Assembly: GCA_903892415.1 (NCBI GenBank)
Contig: CAITIQ010000234.1
Span: forward strand, 1-64,000
DNA length: 64,000 bases
Direction: 5' to 3'
DNA from: an uncultured delta proteobacterium
Lineage (GTDB): Bacteria > Myxococcota_A > Polyangia > Polyangiales > Polyangiaceae
Position 1 is the stretch's first letter, and each line of letters begins with the position of its first letter. Positions 51,616-61,090 of the stretch are shown one piece after another. Both the position numbers and the translations under genes were made by a program. The notes beneath the pieces are model-generated. The model saw only the letters and a list, made by a program, of their open reading frames with translations. It was not told the DNA's origin and made no database searches.

Positions 51616-52308
51616 ATGCAGAATCCCACGTCTAACCCGTTACCCTTGCTCTTCAGCTACCGTCGTTGCCCCTACGCGATGCGCGCTCGCATGGCCCTGT
51701 TGCAAGCGAGGCGGCCCTTCCAAGCGATCGAGGTTAGCCTTCGTGACAAGCCCGCCGAGCTGCTGGCCTTGTCGCCCAAAGGCACCGTACCTGTGCTGCG
51801 CCTTCCTGGTGGTGGCGTGCTGGACCAAAGCTGGGACATCATGGCTTGGGCCTTCGCTTCGGACAGCGAGGGAGGCGACTCCTGGTGGATGCCAGCGCAG
51901 TCCGAACGCAATCGCGCGCTCTTGCAAGATAACGACGGCCGCTTCAAGCACCAGCTCGACCGCTACAAGTACCCGGAGCGTTTTCCCAACGAGGCCCCGG
52001 CGCGCGACCGGATGAGGACTGAAGCCCTCGAGTCGTTCCTCGTACCGCTTTCGCAGCGGCTGCAAGTTGAGCCCTATCTCGGCGGCGCCACGGCCTGCGC
52101 AACCGACCTGGCGCTGTTCCCGTTCGTCAGGCAGTTCGCCGCCGTGGAACCAGCGTGGTTTGCAGTCCAACCTCTTGAGGCGTTGCAGGCGTGGCTCGAT
52201 GGCTGGCTCTCGAGCGGTCTTTTCGCCGCCTGCATGGTTAAGTTACCAGCGCAAAACCCAGTGATATTTCCTGCTTTGCAGGACACCCCCTCGAGCGCGA
52301 CAGCTTAG
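51616..52308 (+). CDS. Glutathione S-transferase family protein
   Basis: 230 aa from ATG 51616; the longer frame from 51508 overlaps the divergent gene. The N-terminal thioredoxin-like domain has RRCPYAMRARMALL (the Cys replaces the usual Ser/Tyr, as in glutaredoxin-like GSTs) and GTVPVL; the C-terminal domain is helical (ATDLALFPFVRQFAAVE). Likely a cytosolic detoxification or reduction enzyme. Its 3' end overlaps the convergent FMN reductase gene by 4 bp. Confidence 0.85.
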   Translation: MQNPTSNPLPLLFSYRRCPYAMRARMALLQARRPFQAIEVSLRDKPAELLALSPKGTVPVLRLPGGGVLDQSWDIMAWAFASDSEGGDSWWMPAQSERNRALLQDNDGRFKHQLDRYKYPERFPNEAPARDRMRTEALESFLVPLSQRLQVEPYLGGATACATDLALFPFVRQFAAVEPAWFAVQPLEALQAWLDGWLSSGLFAACMVKLPAQNPVIFPALQDTPSSATA

Positions 52309-52871
52309 GCGGCCGGAGTTCGCAGCGGCTTGAGCGCACCCGACCAGGCCACCACCTGATCGAGCATGGCGGTCACGCTGCGCTCATGTTTGGGGTCAGG
52401 TTTGAAGGTGCTGTAGTTCTCGAAGTCGGTCCCGAGAGAGAGCGCAACTTGAGCGCGCACGTCGGCGACGAGCAGCTCGCCCATGATTAGGCGCAGCATC
52501 TCGACGGCGCGGGTACCCCCTTGTCCGCCGTAGCCAACGAAGCCTGCTGCCTTGTTGTTCCACTCGCGAAAAAGGTAGTCGAGCGCGTTCTTGAGCGCGC
52601 CCGAAGGCGCGTGATTGTACTCGGGGGTCACAAACACAAAGCCGTCGAGCGCGTCGATCTTTCGTGACCAGGCTTTGGTGTGCTCGTGCTGGTACTTGCC
52701 GAAGGAGGGCGGACTTGGTTCGTCGAGCAGTGGGAGGTTAAAGTCTGCGAGGTCCACCAGTTCGTAGCTCGCATCGCCTCGCCGCTGCGCGCGACTGTGT
52801 ATCCAGGCCGCGACCGCCGGGGCCTTGCGCCCAGGGCGCGTACTTCCAATAATGATGCCGATAGTGAGCAT
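52305..52871 (-). CDS. NADPH-dependent FMN reductase
   Basis: 188 aa flavodoxin-like fold. The phosphate loop GSTRPGRKAPAVAAW and the flavin-contact segment FVTPEYNHAPSGALKNALDYL are diagnostic. It reduces FMN, quinones or azo compounds with NAD(P)H. The start is ATG 52871. No operon partner is evident. Confidence 0.92.
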   Translation of the reverse strand: MLTIGIIIGSTRPGRKAPAVAAWIHSRAQRRGDASYELVDLADFNLPLLDEPSPPSFGKYQHEHTKAWSRKIDALDGFVFVTPEYNHAPSGALKNALDYLFREWNNKAAGFVGYGGQGGTRAVEMLRLIMGELLVADVRAQVALSLGTDFENYSTFKPDPKHERSVTAMLDQVVAWSGALKPLRTPAA

Positions 52872-52938
52872 GCCCTTCGTCTAGCGCGGGCGAAGGCAGA
52901 CGTCATTCGCTGCAGCGTGGCCGCTTTGGCTTGCCCGT

Positions 52939-54330
52939 TCAGCGGGGGAAGCAGGCCTTGAAGCGATCGAGCAGCTGGCGGTTGCCCTCGATGCGCAGGC
53001 GACGGAGCAGCACTGCGGCGACCGGGTTCTTGCGGCCGTTGACGATGTCCAGCCACAAACCCGCGCTTGTGCGAACGACGAGATCCGGCGTACCGACGAG
53101 CTGGTCTGTGGTGATCGTCAGCACGCCTTCGTCGATACGTACGGTCGCTTCGATCCCATCCTCTCCAGAGAGGACGAAGTGGAACGTTGCGCTCAAACCT
53201 TGGGCGGCTCCTTTTTGGAAGATCAACGGCATTGCTCGAAAGAGCCCGCGTGCATTGGTCGCGCGCAGCGAGCTCCGAACGATCCGTAGCTTCTTATGCG
53301 GGAAACGCTTCTTCGCGTGCGCCTCCGCATCCGATCCGGCCACCACATAAAGGGTCTCCGCCCGCTCGGTGAGTGGCTTCACAACCTCCTTGAGGTGCGC
53401 CGCGCGTCGATCGAGAAAACCACCCAGCACATCTTCACCTGCCGGGCACACAGCAAGGCAGTAAGCGGCCTTGTAGTTCGGTTGGTAAGCGAGGCTTTGC
53501 CAAAGACTCGTGGCATCGTTCAACGGTACTCGGTCCCGGAAATCATGGCGGTCCTTGCTCTCCACCGCCTCCTCGACGAAGTCGGTGAAGCCGGTCATGA
53601 ACTCGCGATAGTTATGGTCGTAGCAAGCCGAAAAACGAAAGCCGCCTTCGGGCTCGATGGCTCCGACAGGGCAGGCCGCCACGCACAGTTTGCAATCGAT
53701 GCATGGGTTGTAGTCGAGCACCTGCGGCGCCGCAGTTACCTCGGCCGTCGAGATTACCGTCCCCAACAAGATGAACGAACCGAAGCGAGGGTGGATCACA
53801 CTGCGGTGGAGCCCCATCTTGCCGAGCCCAGCTGCTACCGCGACGCGCTTGTGCGAAACGATCCAAGCGCGCCCGGGGAAGTCTTGCATCTCCATCGGGA
53901 AGGCCATGGCCGGGTTGATGCTTGGGAAGCCGCGCTGCGAGAGCGTCATCGCTAGTCGCCGCGCGACGTCATCCACCTCGTGACCCACTCGGTGGAACTC
54001 GAGGTTTGCAACGCTGCGTCGCGGGCTGCGCGTATTCGCTGGGTGCATGCGCAAAACGAGAGCGATCAGGCTGCGAGCCTCGGGCATCGCCGCGCGGATG
54101 TAGGGTAGCTCCTCGGCCAGCTCCGGATGGTCGAGCGAGATCGCGGCTGCATCATCAGCTCCAGCGTCGAGTGCCAGCTGTCGGAGCTCAGTCGCAGAGA
54201 GTGGAGAGACGGCTTCAGGTTGAGGCCTCGCGCGCACCGCCTTGACCGAAGGGTGTGCTGCCAGGCGAGTGCCCGAGCCAAGAGGACCGTTCTCGGTAGC
54301 TTGCGGTTTTGTATGCATGATGATCATCAT
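52939..54330 (-). CDS. Fe-S oxidoreductase fused to an SCP2 domain
   Basis: 463 aa. Residues 45-350 resemble the iron-sulphur part of epoxyqueuosine-reductase-like proteins (GKMGLHRSVIHPRFGSFILLGTV; first ferredoxin cluster CIDCKLCVAACPVGAI, second CLAVCPAGED). Residues 355-463 are a sterol-carrier SCP2-like domain (FVLSGEDGIEATVRIDEG, DLVVRTSAGLWLDIV, GNRQLLDRFKACF). This pairing suggests a redox enzyme acting on a lipophilic compound, not tRNA; that is inference. The TetR gene lies upstream on the same strand. The start region ATGATGATCATCAT is palindromic; ATG 54330 is the first of several in-frame starts. Confidence 0.75.
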   Translation of the reverse strand: MMIIMHTKPQATENGPLGSGTRLAAHPSVKAVRARPQPEAVSPLSATELRQLALDAGADDAAAISLDHPELAEELPYIRAAMPEARSLIALVLRMHPANTRSPRRSVANLEFHRVGHEVDDVARRLAMTLSQRGFPSINPAMAFPMEMQDFPGRAWIVSHKRVAVAAGLGKMGLHRSVIHPRFGSFILLGTVISTAEVTAAPQVLDYNPCIDCKLCVAACPVGAIEPEGGFRFSACYDHNYREFMTGFTDFVEEAVESKDRHDFRDRVPLNDATSLWQSLAYQPNYKAAYCLAVCPAGEDVLGGFLDRRAAHLKEVVKPLTERAETLYVVAGSDAEAHAKKRFPHKKLRIVRSSLRATNARGLFRAMPLIFQKGAAQGLSATFHFVLSGEDGIEATVRIDEGVLTITTDQLVGTPDLVVRTSAGLWLDIVNGRKNPVAAVLLRRLRIEGNRQLLDRFKACFPR

Positions 54331-54373
54331 TCCTTTGTTGAAAAAAATGTGACTCGAGCGAGTCCCAGGTTCA

Positions 54374-54949
54374 TCAGGGTCCCAACTTTGGCGCGCTGAC
54401 TTCTGCGGCTTTCAGGATTCGGCTGGCCAACGCAGGGTCATCCACTAAACGGGCCAAGACCACCGCGCCGACCATGGTGGCCGTCATTCGCAGCGCCTCC
54501 TCCGAGAGCTGCTTCTTGGCTCGCCGCGGGTGGAGCTTCCGCTCAACGAGTCCCAAGAGTCCGCGGGCCACCTCAGCGAAGGCGGCGCGAACTTTCGCCG
54601 GCTGCCGCGTCCCGTCGGTGCCGAGTGCTGCGATCACACAGCCCTGCTCGGGATGTGCGACGTGGCCCGCAGAGAGGTAGTGGCGCAGCGTCTCCGCAAG
54701 CGTGAGTTCCTCCGCAAAGACCTCCCCCGCAGTATGTCGGCTCGCAGCCAAGACCGCTGCCGCAACCAAGCTGTCCCGGTTTTCAAAGTGGGCATAGAAG
54801 CCGCCGTGCGTCAGCCCCACGCGCTTCATCAGCGCCGGAATGCTCACGCCGTCGAGCCCGTGGGCCCGGAGCTCCTCCGCCGCGGTCTCGACGATGCGGT
54901 CGCGCACGGCTTCTTTGTGCCCATCCGGGTATCGCAGGATGACCATCAT
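54374..54949 (-). CDS. TetR-family regulator
   Basis: 191 aa from ATG 54949 (54946 or TTG 54973 are alternatives). The helix-turn-helix is at residues 15-55 (IVETAAEELRAHGLDGVSIPALMKRVGLTHGGFYAHF). The C-terminal domain matches the TetR_C subclass with a HPEQGCVIAALGTD segment. It lies 43 bp upstream of the Fe-S/SCP2 gene on the same strand and probably controls it. A GATGA-N3-TCATC dyad lies at 54938-54950, across its own start. Confidence 0.85.
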   Translation of the reverse strand: MMVILRYPDGHKEAVRDRIVETAAEELRAHGLDGVSIPALMKRVGLTHGGFYAHFENRDSLVAAAVLAASRHTAGEVFAEELTLAETLRHYLSAGHVAHPEQGCVIAALGTDGTRQPAKVRAAFAEVARGLLGLVERKLHPRRAKKQLSEEALRMTATMVGAVVLARLVDDPALASRILKAAEVSAPKLGP

Positions 54950-55041
54950 CTCATGCCGATTGAGCCAGGTCAAAGGGTCCCTCTTGCCTCGCTTGTCGTT
55001 GAGCCCTACGTCGAGGGGCCGCTCAACGAACGAAGGCCCGC

Positions 55042-55392
55042 ATGCCCTTGATGATGCAGCTCTCCTTGTGGCTCAACATTGGCGTCTTGATTCCAGTCGT
55101 CGCCACCCTCGCTCTCAATCGTCCTGGGGCGAGCTTCGCATTTGGAGAGCGCACACCGGCGCGAGGCATCTTGCTTTCGATCTACTTCGCGATCCTCTTG
55201 CTCTCGGTGGGGCTGCTCTGGGCAAAGGATTTGGGAGCTTGTGCAACCCTGCTGGTGATGCAGGTCGTCTACAAGCTGAGCACGCCGATCACCGTGGGAA
55301 GCCTCAAGAACCCGGTTGTCCTCAGCAACCTCGCGATCTCGGTAGTTCACCTGAGTACGCTGTGGAGCGTTCGCTCGGCCCTGAGCGATTAG
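55042..55392 (+). CDS. Four-helix membrane protein
   Basis: 116 aa, four predicted membrane helices (LWLNIGVLIPVVATLAL; LLSIYFAILLLSVGLLWA; ATLLVMQVVYKLST; VLSNLAISVVHLSTLW). Divergent from the TetR gene with a 92-bp gap. The topology is common among small DoxX-like or unknown membrane proteins; no family is assigned. Confidence 0.6.
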   Translation: MPLMMQLSLWLNIGVLIPVVATLALNRPGASFAFGERTPARGILLSIYFAILLLSVGLLWAKDLGACATLLVMQVVYKLSTPITVGSLKNPVVLSNLAISVVHLSTLWSVRSALSD

Positions 55393-55410
55393 CCTCGACC
55401 GAAAGCGAAG

Positions 55411-56655
55411 TTAGTTAGCCGCGAGGATCGCCAACGAGACAGCCATCGTCGGGACAGCAACCAAAACGCCAACCCGAATGAAGGTGCCCACTCCGACCTT
55501 GACCTCCGCCCTGCGCAGCATCTCCAGCCAAAGCAGCCCCGCGAGCGATCCCATGGGCAACAGGCGAGGACCGAGATCGCCGCCAACGAGCGCGGCAAAG
55601 ATCGCGCTGCGCGGCGCCGATGCGCTTTCCAACGCGATCATGTTGAGGTGCGACATAGGGTGGTTGTTGAGCACGGCCGAGCCAAGCGCCGACATTACAC
55701 CGACGGTGAAGACGTCGGCCTCGTGGTAGGCCCCAGCAAGGCGATCGACAAAGCCCACGTCGCGCAGGCCCAAGCTGATCACCAGCACGGCCAACAGGAA
55801 GGCCAAGGTGTCCCACGAAACGCAGGCCGCGAGCTCGCGCGTGGGCAAGCCCTGGTGCCAGCGCGCGAGCGCGAGCGAGACGACGGCTCCCGCTGTCGCA
55901 GCTGGCCAAATCGGGGCGCTAAGGAGCGCCAACAACGGGTAGCTACCGAGCACCACCAGGATGACCGCGAGCAGTCGTCGGTGCAGTGTGCTCGGAGGTA
56001 CCTTCGCGCTTGGCTGCGGCTCCAGCTTTGTACTGAGTTGACGCGCAAAAAGCAGGCGCAAGACTACGAACGCAACCAGCCAGCCAGCCACGGCCACAGG
56101 CGCCATTCGGCTTACGTACTCCGTGAAGCCGATGCCCGAGAATTCGGCGACGACCATGTTCATCGGGTTGGACACAGGTAATGCGGCCACCCCTGCCGAC
56201 ATGAAGACCGCAAACGCGAAAGGTGGAAGGAGCTCTGGTCGACTGGGGAACCGCCGCTTGACCAAAGTAAGGACGATCGGCGTCAGCAGTAGAATCGCCG
56301 CATCGTTGTTGAGCACCGTCGAGGTCAAGACGCCAAGCATGTAGACCATCAGAAACAGTCGCTGGGTCGACGAGGCGCGCGCCTCGATCTCTTGGGCGCA
56401 CCAAGCGAGCAGCCCTGAGCGATGGGCCACATGCGTCATGATCATGATCGCGGCGATGGTGACAAAGGGCGCCCACAAGTTGGTTGCGGCCTCTGCGACA
56501 TGTCGCAAGTGAACCACCCCAAACAGCGCGAGCAACAGGCCACCGAAGATCGCCGCCGCTGCGGGAGACAAGCGATAGGACTTGCTCAGCCTGGGCCGAG
56601 AGACGACGAGTCCGAGCGTTCCAACAACCGTGGCGTAGGCGGCGAACTCGAGCAT
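55411..56655 (-). CDS. ArsB-like arsenite/anion permease
   Basis: 414 aa, about 11 membrane helices. The two inverted-repeat signatures of the ArsB/SLC13-like superfamily are visible: LTSTVLNNDAAILLLTPIVL with PVSNPMNMVVAEFSGI, and GSAVLNNHPMSHLNMIALES with VGGDLGPRLLPMGSLAGLLWL. The latter is close to the NLGPNLT-x-GSLATLLW motif of ArsB, so arsenite export is possible, adding to ACR3 at 13538. It is not linked to ars genes here, so another anion substrate is possible. Confidence 0.75.
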   Translation of the reverse strand: MLEFAAYATVVGTLGLVVSRPRLSKSYRLSPAAAAIFGGLLLALFGVVHLRHVAEAATNLWAPFVTIAAIMIMTHVAHRSGLLAWCAQEIEARASSTQRLFLMVYMLGVLTSTVLNNDAAILLLTPIVLTLVKRRFPSRPELLPPFAFAVFMSAGVAALPVSNPMNMVVAEFSGIGFTEYVSRMAPVAVAGWLVAFVVLRLLFARQLSTKLEPQPSAKVPPSTLHRRLLAVILVVLGSYPLLALLSAPIWPAATAGAVVSLALARWHQGLPTRELAACVSWDTLAFLLAVLVISLGLRDVGFVDRLAGAYHEADVFTVGVMSALGSAVLNNHPMSHLNMIALESASAPRSAIFAALVGGDLGPRLLPMGSLAGLLWLEMLRRAEVKVGVGTFIRVGVLVAVPTMAVSLAILAAN

Positions 56656-56798
56656 TCGAGCATGTTCGACTCTACCGGTACGGTGCAGTGTGACATGTCG
56701 CCGCTGGATGTTACAGCGACGTTACAGAGTTTGATTGCCCCGCTCTGTCAGCTTTCGCGTTGTCCCCCGTCCCATGCGCCCCTCTCCGAGGGAATCGT

Positions 56799-58193
56799 AT
56801 GAACGGGCTCGACTTGACCGCAGGCACTCGACTATCGCTCTCACGCATAGGCATCTCAACACAACTTGCGGGTGAGCTTCGCGCCGAGGTTGGCAGCATG
56901 CTGCGGCTTGCTTGGCCGCTCGTACTCAGCTTCATGGGCCACAACTTGCTCGGCTTCGTTGATACGGCGATGGTGGGCCGACTTGGCGCCACTGAACTAG
57001 CCGGCGTGGCGATCGGCAACGGGCTCTTCTTCACGACCTGCGTGCTCGGCATGGGTCTCGTGAGCAGCCTCGATCCGATCGTTGCGCAGGCCGTTGGCGC
57101 CGGGGAAGGCGCACGGGCTCAGGCCGCCCTTCGAGCTGGCGTGAAGCTCGCGCTGTGGAGCTCGCTCTTGGTGATGGGGCTCGCCTTGCTCTCGCCTTTG
57201 CTTTTGCCGGTGTTTGGCATCTCCCAAGCGATCACCGAGGTCGCTCAGCAGTTTACCTGGGCCCGGGCTCCGGGCGCGATCCCCTTCGTAATAGCGATGG
57301 CATTGCGCAGTTACTTACAGGCACGGGGAGCCACCATGGCCATGCTCTGGGGAGCGATGGGGGCGAACGTCGTCAACTTCGCGCTGAACTACTTATTAAT
57401 CTTCGGGCATCCCGGGCTCGGTGTTCCCGCGCTTGGCGTGATCGGTTCGGGGCTTGCCTCGAGTGCTGCAACGCTCGCGCAGCTCGGCGTTCTAGTGTTT
57501 GTTCTACGCTTGCTCCCTCGGCTCGCTGGTGGCGGTGAAACGAAGATCTCCCAGCGCCAGTTGGTCAAGATTGGACTGCCCATTAGCATCACCCTGGTAG
57601 CGGAAGTCTCGGCATTCGCCCTTGTGGGATTGCTAGCCGGTCGAATTGGACCGGAGGCAACAGCGGGCCACCAAGTCGCTATTCAACTCGCGAGCTTTAC
57701 CTTCATGGTGTCTATGGCGATCGCAAATGCCACCACGGTACGGGTAGGTAATGCCGTGGGCCGTGTGGATCCTCGGGCTGTACGGCTGGCTGGCTGGGTC
57801 GGGCTAGCCGTTTCAGCGGCCTATATGACAATGACAGCTGTTGGCTTCCTGCTATTGGCCGAGCCGTTAGCCCGGGTGCTTTCGGACCGGCCTCTGGTAA
57901 TCGCCAGTGCTGTGCCCTTGATTCATATCGCCGCTGGCTTTCAGCTGTTCGACGGCGCGCAGGTGGTAGCGGGTGGCGCGCTGCGCGGTCTCGGTGATAC
58001 CAAGAGCGCGCAACACGCCAATCTAATAGGTTATTACCTGTTGGGCCTGCCGCTCGCCGTCTGGTTGAGCTTCGGCCTAGGCTTCAATGAACAAGGCCTC
58101 TGGTGGGGGCTTTGCGCAGGGCTCGGCTTCGTCGCATCGTTCCTCGTCTACCGCTTCGCGAAGCTGAGCAGAGGAACGCTCGCGCGTACTTAG
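56799..58193 (+). CDS. MATE-family efflux transporter
   Basis: 464 aa, 12 predicted helices in two homologous halves. Typical NorM/MATE features are LAWPLVLSFMGHNLLGFVDTAMVGRLG at the start, MALRSYLQARGAT, and the second-half LPISITLVAEVSAFALVGLLAGRIG. Exports drugs or metabolites by Na+ or H+ antiport. ATG 56799 follows GAGGGA. It ends 16 bp from the convergent DUF3604 gene. Confidence 0.92.
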   Translation: MNGLDLTAGTRLSLSRIGISTQLAGELRAEVGSMLRLAWPLVLSFMGHNLLGFVDTAMVGRLGATELAGVAIGNGLFFTTCVLGMGLVSSLDPIVAQAVGAGEGARAQAALRAGVKLALWSSLLVMGLALLSPLLLPVFGISQAITEVAQQFTWARAPGAIPFVIAMALRSYLQARGATMAMLWGAMGANVVNFALNYLLIFGHPGLGVPALGVIGSGLASSAATLAQLGVLVFVLRLLPRLAGGGETKISQRQLVKIGLPISITLVAEVSAFALVGLLAGRIGPEATAGHQVAIQLASFTFMVSMAIANATTVRVGNAVGRVDPRAVRLAGWVGLAVSAAYMTMTAVGFLLLAEPLARVLSDRPLVIASAVPLIHIAAGFQLFDGAQVVAGGALRGLGDTKSAQHANLIGYYLLGLPLAVWLSFGLGFNEQGLWWGLCAGLGFVASFLVYRFAKLSRGTLART

Positions 58194-58209
58194 CCGAGCT
58201 TACGCGTGC

Positions 58210-60093
58210 TCAACCCTGGGGTCTGAAGAAAATGGGCGAGGTCCAAGCGCGTTCGCGGATCGTGGTCGGTACGGCTGGATCCGTGCACGCGGGATGGTCG
58301 GGCATGACTTGGCAATCCAGAGCAGACCAACGCGGCGTAGGCTCTTCGAGCAAGCGAACATAGTAGAGCGACGGCGCTCCAGGCGTAAACGAGGGGTCCT
58401 TCCAAGCTCGACAAAACGTTGAGCGGTCCATTCCCGGGAGGACCGTGGTCTCGAGCGCCACCTGCGGTTCGCCGAGGTTGTCGAGACCCACACGGACGAT
58501 GTCCAGCCGATCCAGCGGCGTTCCCGCAGAGGTGGCCGCCACGAACAGCGTCGGGCTCGACATGCCGATCACGTCGGCTCCCATCGTTGCGGCGCCGGCC
58601 TCGAGCAAGGCCTTGGGGAACTCGGAGTCACGGCAGAATGCCTCTGCGGCTCCGTCCGCGACGCCATCGAGCGCGAAGAAGCGAACGGGGATGCGCGGAC
58701 CACTCGTCGCAAACGTCTCTCGTCGTTGCAGCGCACCGAAGATCTCTTCACGAGTGTTCTCGTGCGCCCATACCCCGGTAATTGCGCCCGCTCCGAAGTT
58801 GATGGCGTCGAGGCGGTCACTCACGGCTGCGTCGGTGCTCGCGGCGTGGCCGTTCCAATCGGATTCTCCCACATAACCCGGAGTTCCGTTGTGTGTGTCG
58901 GTGGCGCCGATGATGCCCATCTGCAGCGGGTTCGCGCCATCGGCCTCTTGCAGCATCAGGCCGCGCCCGAGCGCGTTGCGTACGTAGCCCGGCGCCGAGG
59001 TCGCAGGATCTGAGTTGTCAGCGTCCTCAAACGCGCATTCCGCGTCGGAGAGCGCTCCACCGGGAGCGCACTCCGAGGCCCCCTTGTGTTGATAGATCTC
59101 GACGAGTCGCTGATACCGACTCATGTACTCGCGGGTGATCGGGTCGGGATCGTCGGCGGTGTCGAACATGATGCCGTTCGATAAATTCGAGTTGTGGGGA
59201 ATCGTCAGCACGTCGCAGCCAAACTCGGGTTTGCAGTTCTCATCGAGCGCCTGCCAAAGCTCCAGCGCTGTCGGGTAAGCGATGTAGTCGAAGGGGATCG
59301 TCGGCACGTTTTCCGACGAAAAAATTACGTTGCGGTGGAGGTTGGCCGCCCCGGTGGTGGCCGTCCATTCGTAGGCGATGAGCGAAGTGAAGCTGCACGG
59401 CGCGTACGCGGCTGCGGCAGCCTCTTGTACCTTCACCCAAGCGGAAGACAGCGCTGACGCGCATTGCGCCGCGTTTTGAGGGGTCGCGCAACCGGGAAGG
59501 GGAGGTGGGTCGGTGGCAACGAGTCTGGCTAGTAGCAAGGCTAGGTTGGTTCCCTGCTGCGTCGAGCCTTGATTGTTGAGGTCGGCGCACAGGTCTTCGT
59601 TGCCCGCGGCTCCCAGCTGACATTGTGCAGTAACCGAGAGAAACTCGGAGTGATCCGTCACGGCGGCAAAGTCGAGCGGTCCTTCGATGGTGGCGACCTC
59701 GGGTCCGCCGCTGCCCGCGTCGATGTCGGCGGGACCGTCGCCGCGCGCAAAGGCATACGCAGCGGCTGGGTCGTTGCGGTTGCCGAATACGAAGCTGTCG
59801 ATCGAATAGGAGGTGTGGACGTGGAGGTCCCCCCAGTAAACGTTCTTGGTCGGGTGGTACAATCCCGGCCCGCAAACGCCCGTGTTCGGGGTTCCGCCGG
59901 CTCCACCGCCGCCCTCGGCACCAGCACCGCCGGCACCGGCTGCGCCAACGCCAGTCCCCCCGGCTGCCCCAACACCCGTGCCAGCGCCGGCCGCTCCGCT
60001 TCCACCGCTACCGCCAGCTGCGGTGCCGACGTCGTCACTGCAGGCCGTCGCGGTGAGCACCAACCAAAGCGCTGAAACGTTCACTCGAATCAT
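58210..60093 (-). CDS. DUF3604 lipoprotein, PHP-like metal hydrolase
   Basis: 627 aa from ATG 60093, preceded by GAGGAGA. Signal peptide with lipobox TAC (about Cys18), a Gly/Ala/Val linker about 25-75, then the DUF3604 domain: WGDLHVHTSYSIDSF, FAAVTDHSEFLS, LTIPHNSNLS, GIIGATDTHNGTPGYVGE. These His/Asp clusters match PHP-type metal-dependent hydrolases. The substrate is unknown. It follows the HupE/UreJ-like gene (stop and start overlap by 1 bp) and a peptidyl-prolyl isomerase gene. Confidence 0.85.
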   Translation of the reverse strand: MIRVNVSALWLVLTATACSDDVGTAAGGSGGSGAAGAGTGVGAAGGTGVGAAGAGGAGAEGGGGAGGTPNTGVCGPGLYHPTKNVYWGDLHVHTSYSIDSFVFGNRNDPAAAYAFARGDGPADIDAGSGGPEVATIEGPLDFAAVTDHSEFLSVTAQCQLGAAGNEDLCADLNNQGSTQQGTNLALLLARLVATDPPPLPGCATPQNAAQCASALSSAWVKVQEAAAAAYAPCSFTSLIAYEWTATTGAANLHRNVIFSSENVPTIPFDYIAYPTALELWQALDENCKPEFGCDVLTIPHNSNLSNGIMFDTADDPDPITREYMSRYQRLVEIYQHKGASECAPGGALSDAECAFEDADNSDPATSAPGYVRNALGRGLMLQEADGANPLQMGIIGATDTHNGTPGYVGESDWNGHAASTDAAVSDRLDAINFGAGAITGVWAHENTREEIFGALQRRETFATSGPRIPVRFFALDGVADGAAEAFCRDSEFPKALLEAGAATMGADVIGMSSPTLFVAATSAGTPLDRLDIVRVGLDNLGEPQVALETTVLPGMDRSTFCRAWKDPSFTPGAPSLYYVRLLEEPTPRWSALDCQVMPDHPACTDPAVPTTIRERAWTSPIFFRPQG

Positions 60094-61088
60094 CAACGTG
60101 TCTCCTCGATAAACAACGAAATTGTGCGGGAAAAGAGCCAAAACATTGCAAGGCCTCCACTCCCGAGGACGACCCCGCGTTCAAGCCAAAGCTGGAGTGG
60201 CCTCTTTCGTAAGCCGCGCAGTAGGGCCAGCATCGTGACTACCATCAGCAACTGTCCGAGCTCGACGCCGAGACCAAAACCCATGAGGGCGGGCGCAGCA
60301 TTCTTCTCGGGCAAGCCCACCTCGGTTAGTCCGCCGGCGAAGCCCAGTCCGTGGACAAGGCCAAAGCTGAAGGCGAGGAGGAGGACCTCGCGAGCTTGTG
60401 CGGTGCGTCGCCCAACATCGAGCGCGACGAGCACGATCGAGAGCGCGATGCAGGCCTCAACGGGCGCTGGATTGAGTCGAATCCAGCCTAGACTCGTGGC
60501 CGCGAAGGCAAGGCCGTGGGAGAGGGAGAAGGCCGTCTCGGCTAGCAGGACGAGGCGCAGTTTGCGCACATGCAAGACCAGTAGCGCCAAGAACAGCAAG
60601 TGATCCAACCCACCTGCGATGTGCCTCAGTCCGAGCGCCACATAGTCGAAGGCGGTTTGTAGAGATCCTCGAGGGGCTGGCAACACGAGGCTAGGTTGCT
60701 GCGGTAACACCACGGCCGAGGCCTCGTTCCCAGCGACGTCGCGGAACCAAAGTGTGGCCTCCTCGAGCTCGCCGCCAAGGCCTTGAAGCCGAACGGTTCG
60801 CCCGCCGAGATCTCCCTCGCAGTGCGCCCGAAAGCTGCGCACGCGTCCGCTTTCGGAGAGGACTGCTCGTCCCTCTGGCTCGACTACGCAGCCGTCCATG
60901 TCGAACGCGAAGGAGGGCGCGTCCACCGTGGTTCGAACGCGAACGATGGCGCTTCCCGAGACTGTCTCGTCGATCTCGAGATAGGCGCTACGCATCCCGT
61001 GCGCGAGCGCCAAGGCCGGTACGGCGATGAGCAGAAGCGTGAGCGCGACGAAGCGCAACAGCTGTATGAGGGCTGATCTTCGCAACAT
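60093..61088 (-). CDS. HupE/UreJ-like membrane protein
   Basis: 331 aa. The signal peptide (LLLIAVPALALAHG) is followed by a periplasmic beta domain about 30-140 and then about six membrane helices with the family signature histidines (GLRHIAGGLDHLLFLALLVL, FSLSHGLAFAATSLG, FGLVHGLGFAGGL). HupE/UreJ proteins move Ni2+ or other metals or small solutes, but this extended type occurs in other contexts. It is the middle gene of a three-gene module, 2 bp after the isomerase gene. Confidence 0.88.
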   Translation of the reverse strand: MLRRSALIQLLRFVALTLLLIAVPALALAHGMRSAYLEIDETVSGSAIVRVRTTVDAPSFAFDMDGCVVEPEGRAVLSESGRVRSFRAHCEGDLGGRTVRLQGLGGELEEATLWFRDVAGNEASAVVLPQQPSLVLPAPRGSLQTAFDYVALGLRHIAGGLDHLLFLALLVLHVRKLRLVLLAETAFSLSHGLAFAATSLGWIRLNPAPVEACIALSIVLVALDVGRRTAQAREVLLLAFSFGLVHGLGFAGGLTEVGLPEKNAAPALMGFGLGVELGQLLMVVTMLALLRGLRKRPLQLWLERGVVLGSGGLAMFWLFSRTISLFIEETR

Positions 61089-61090
61089 GC

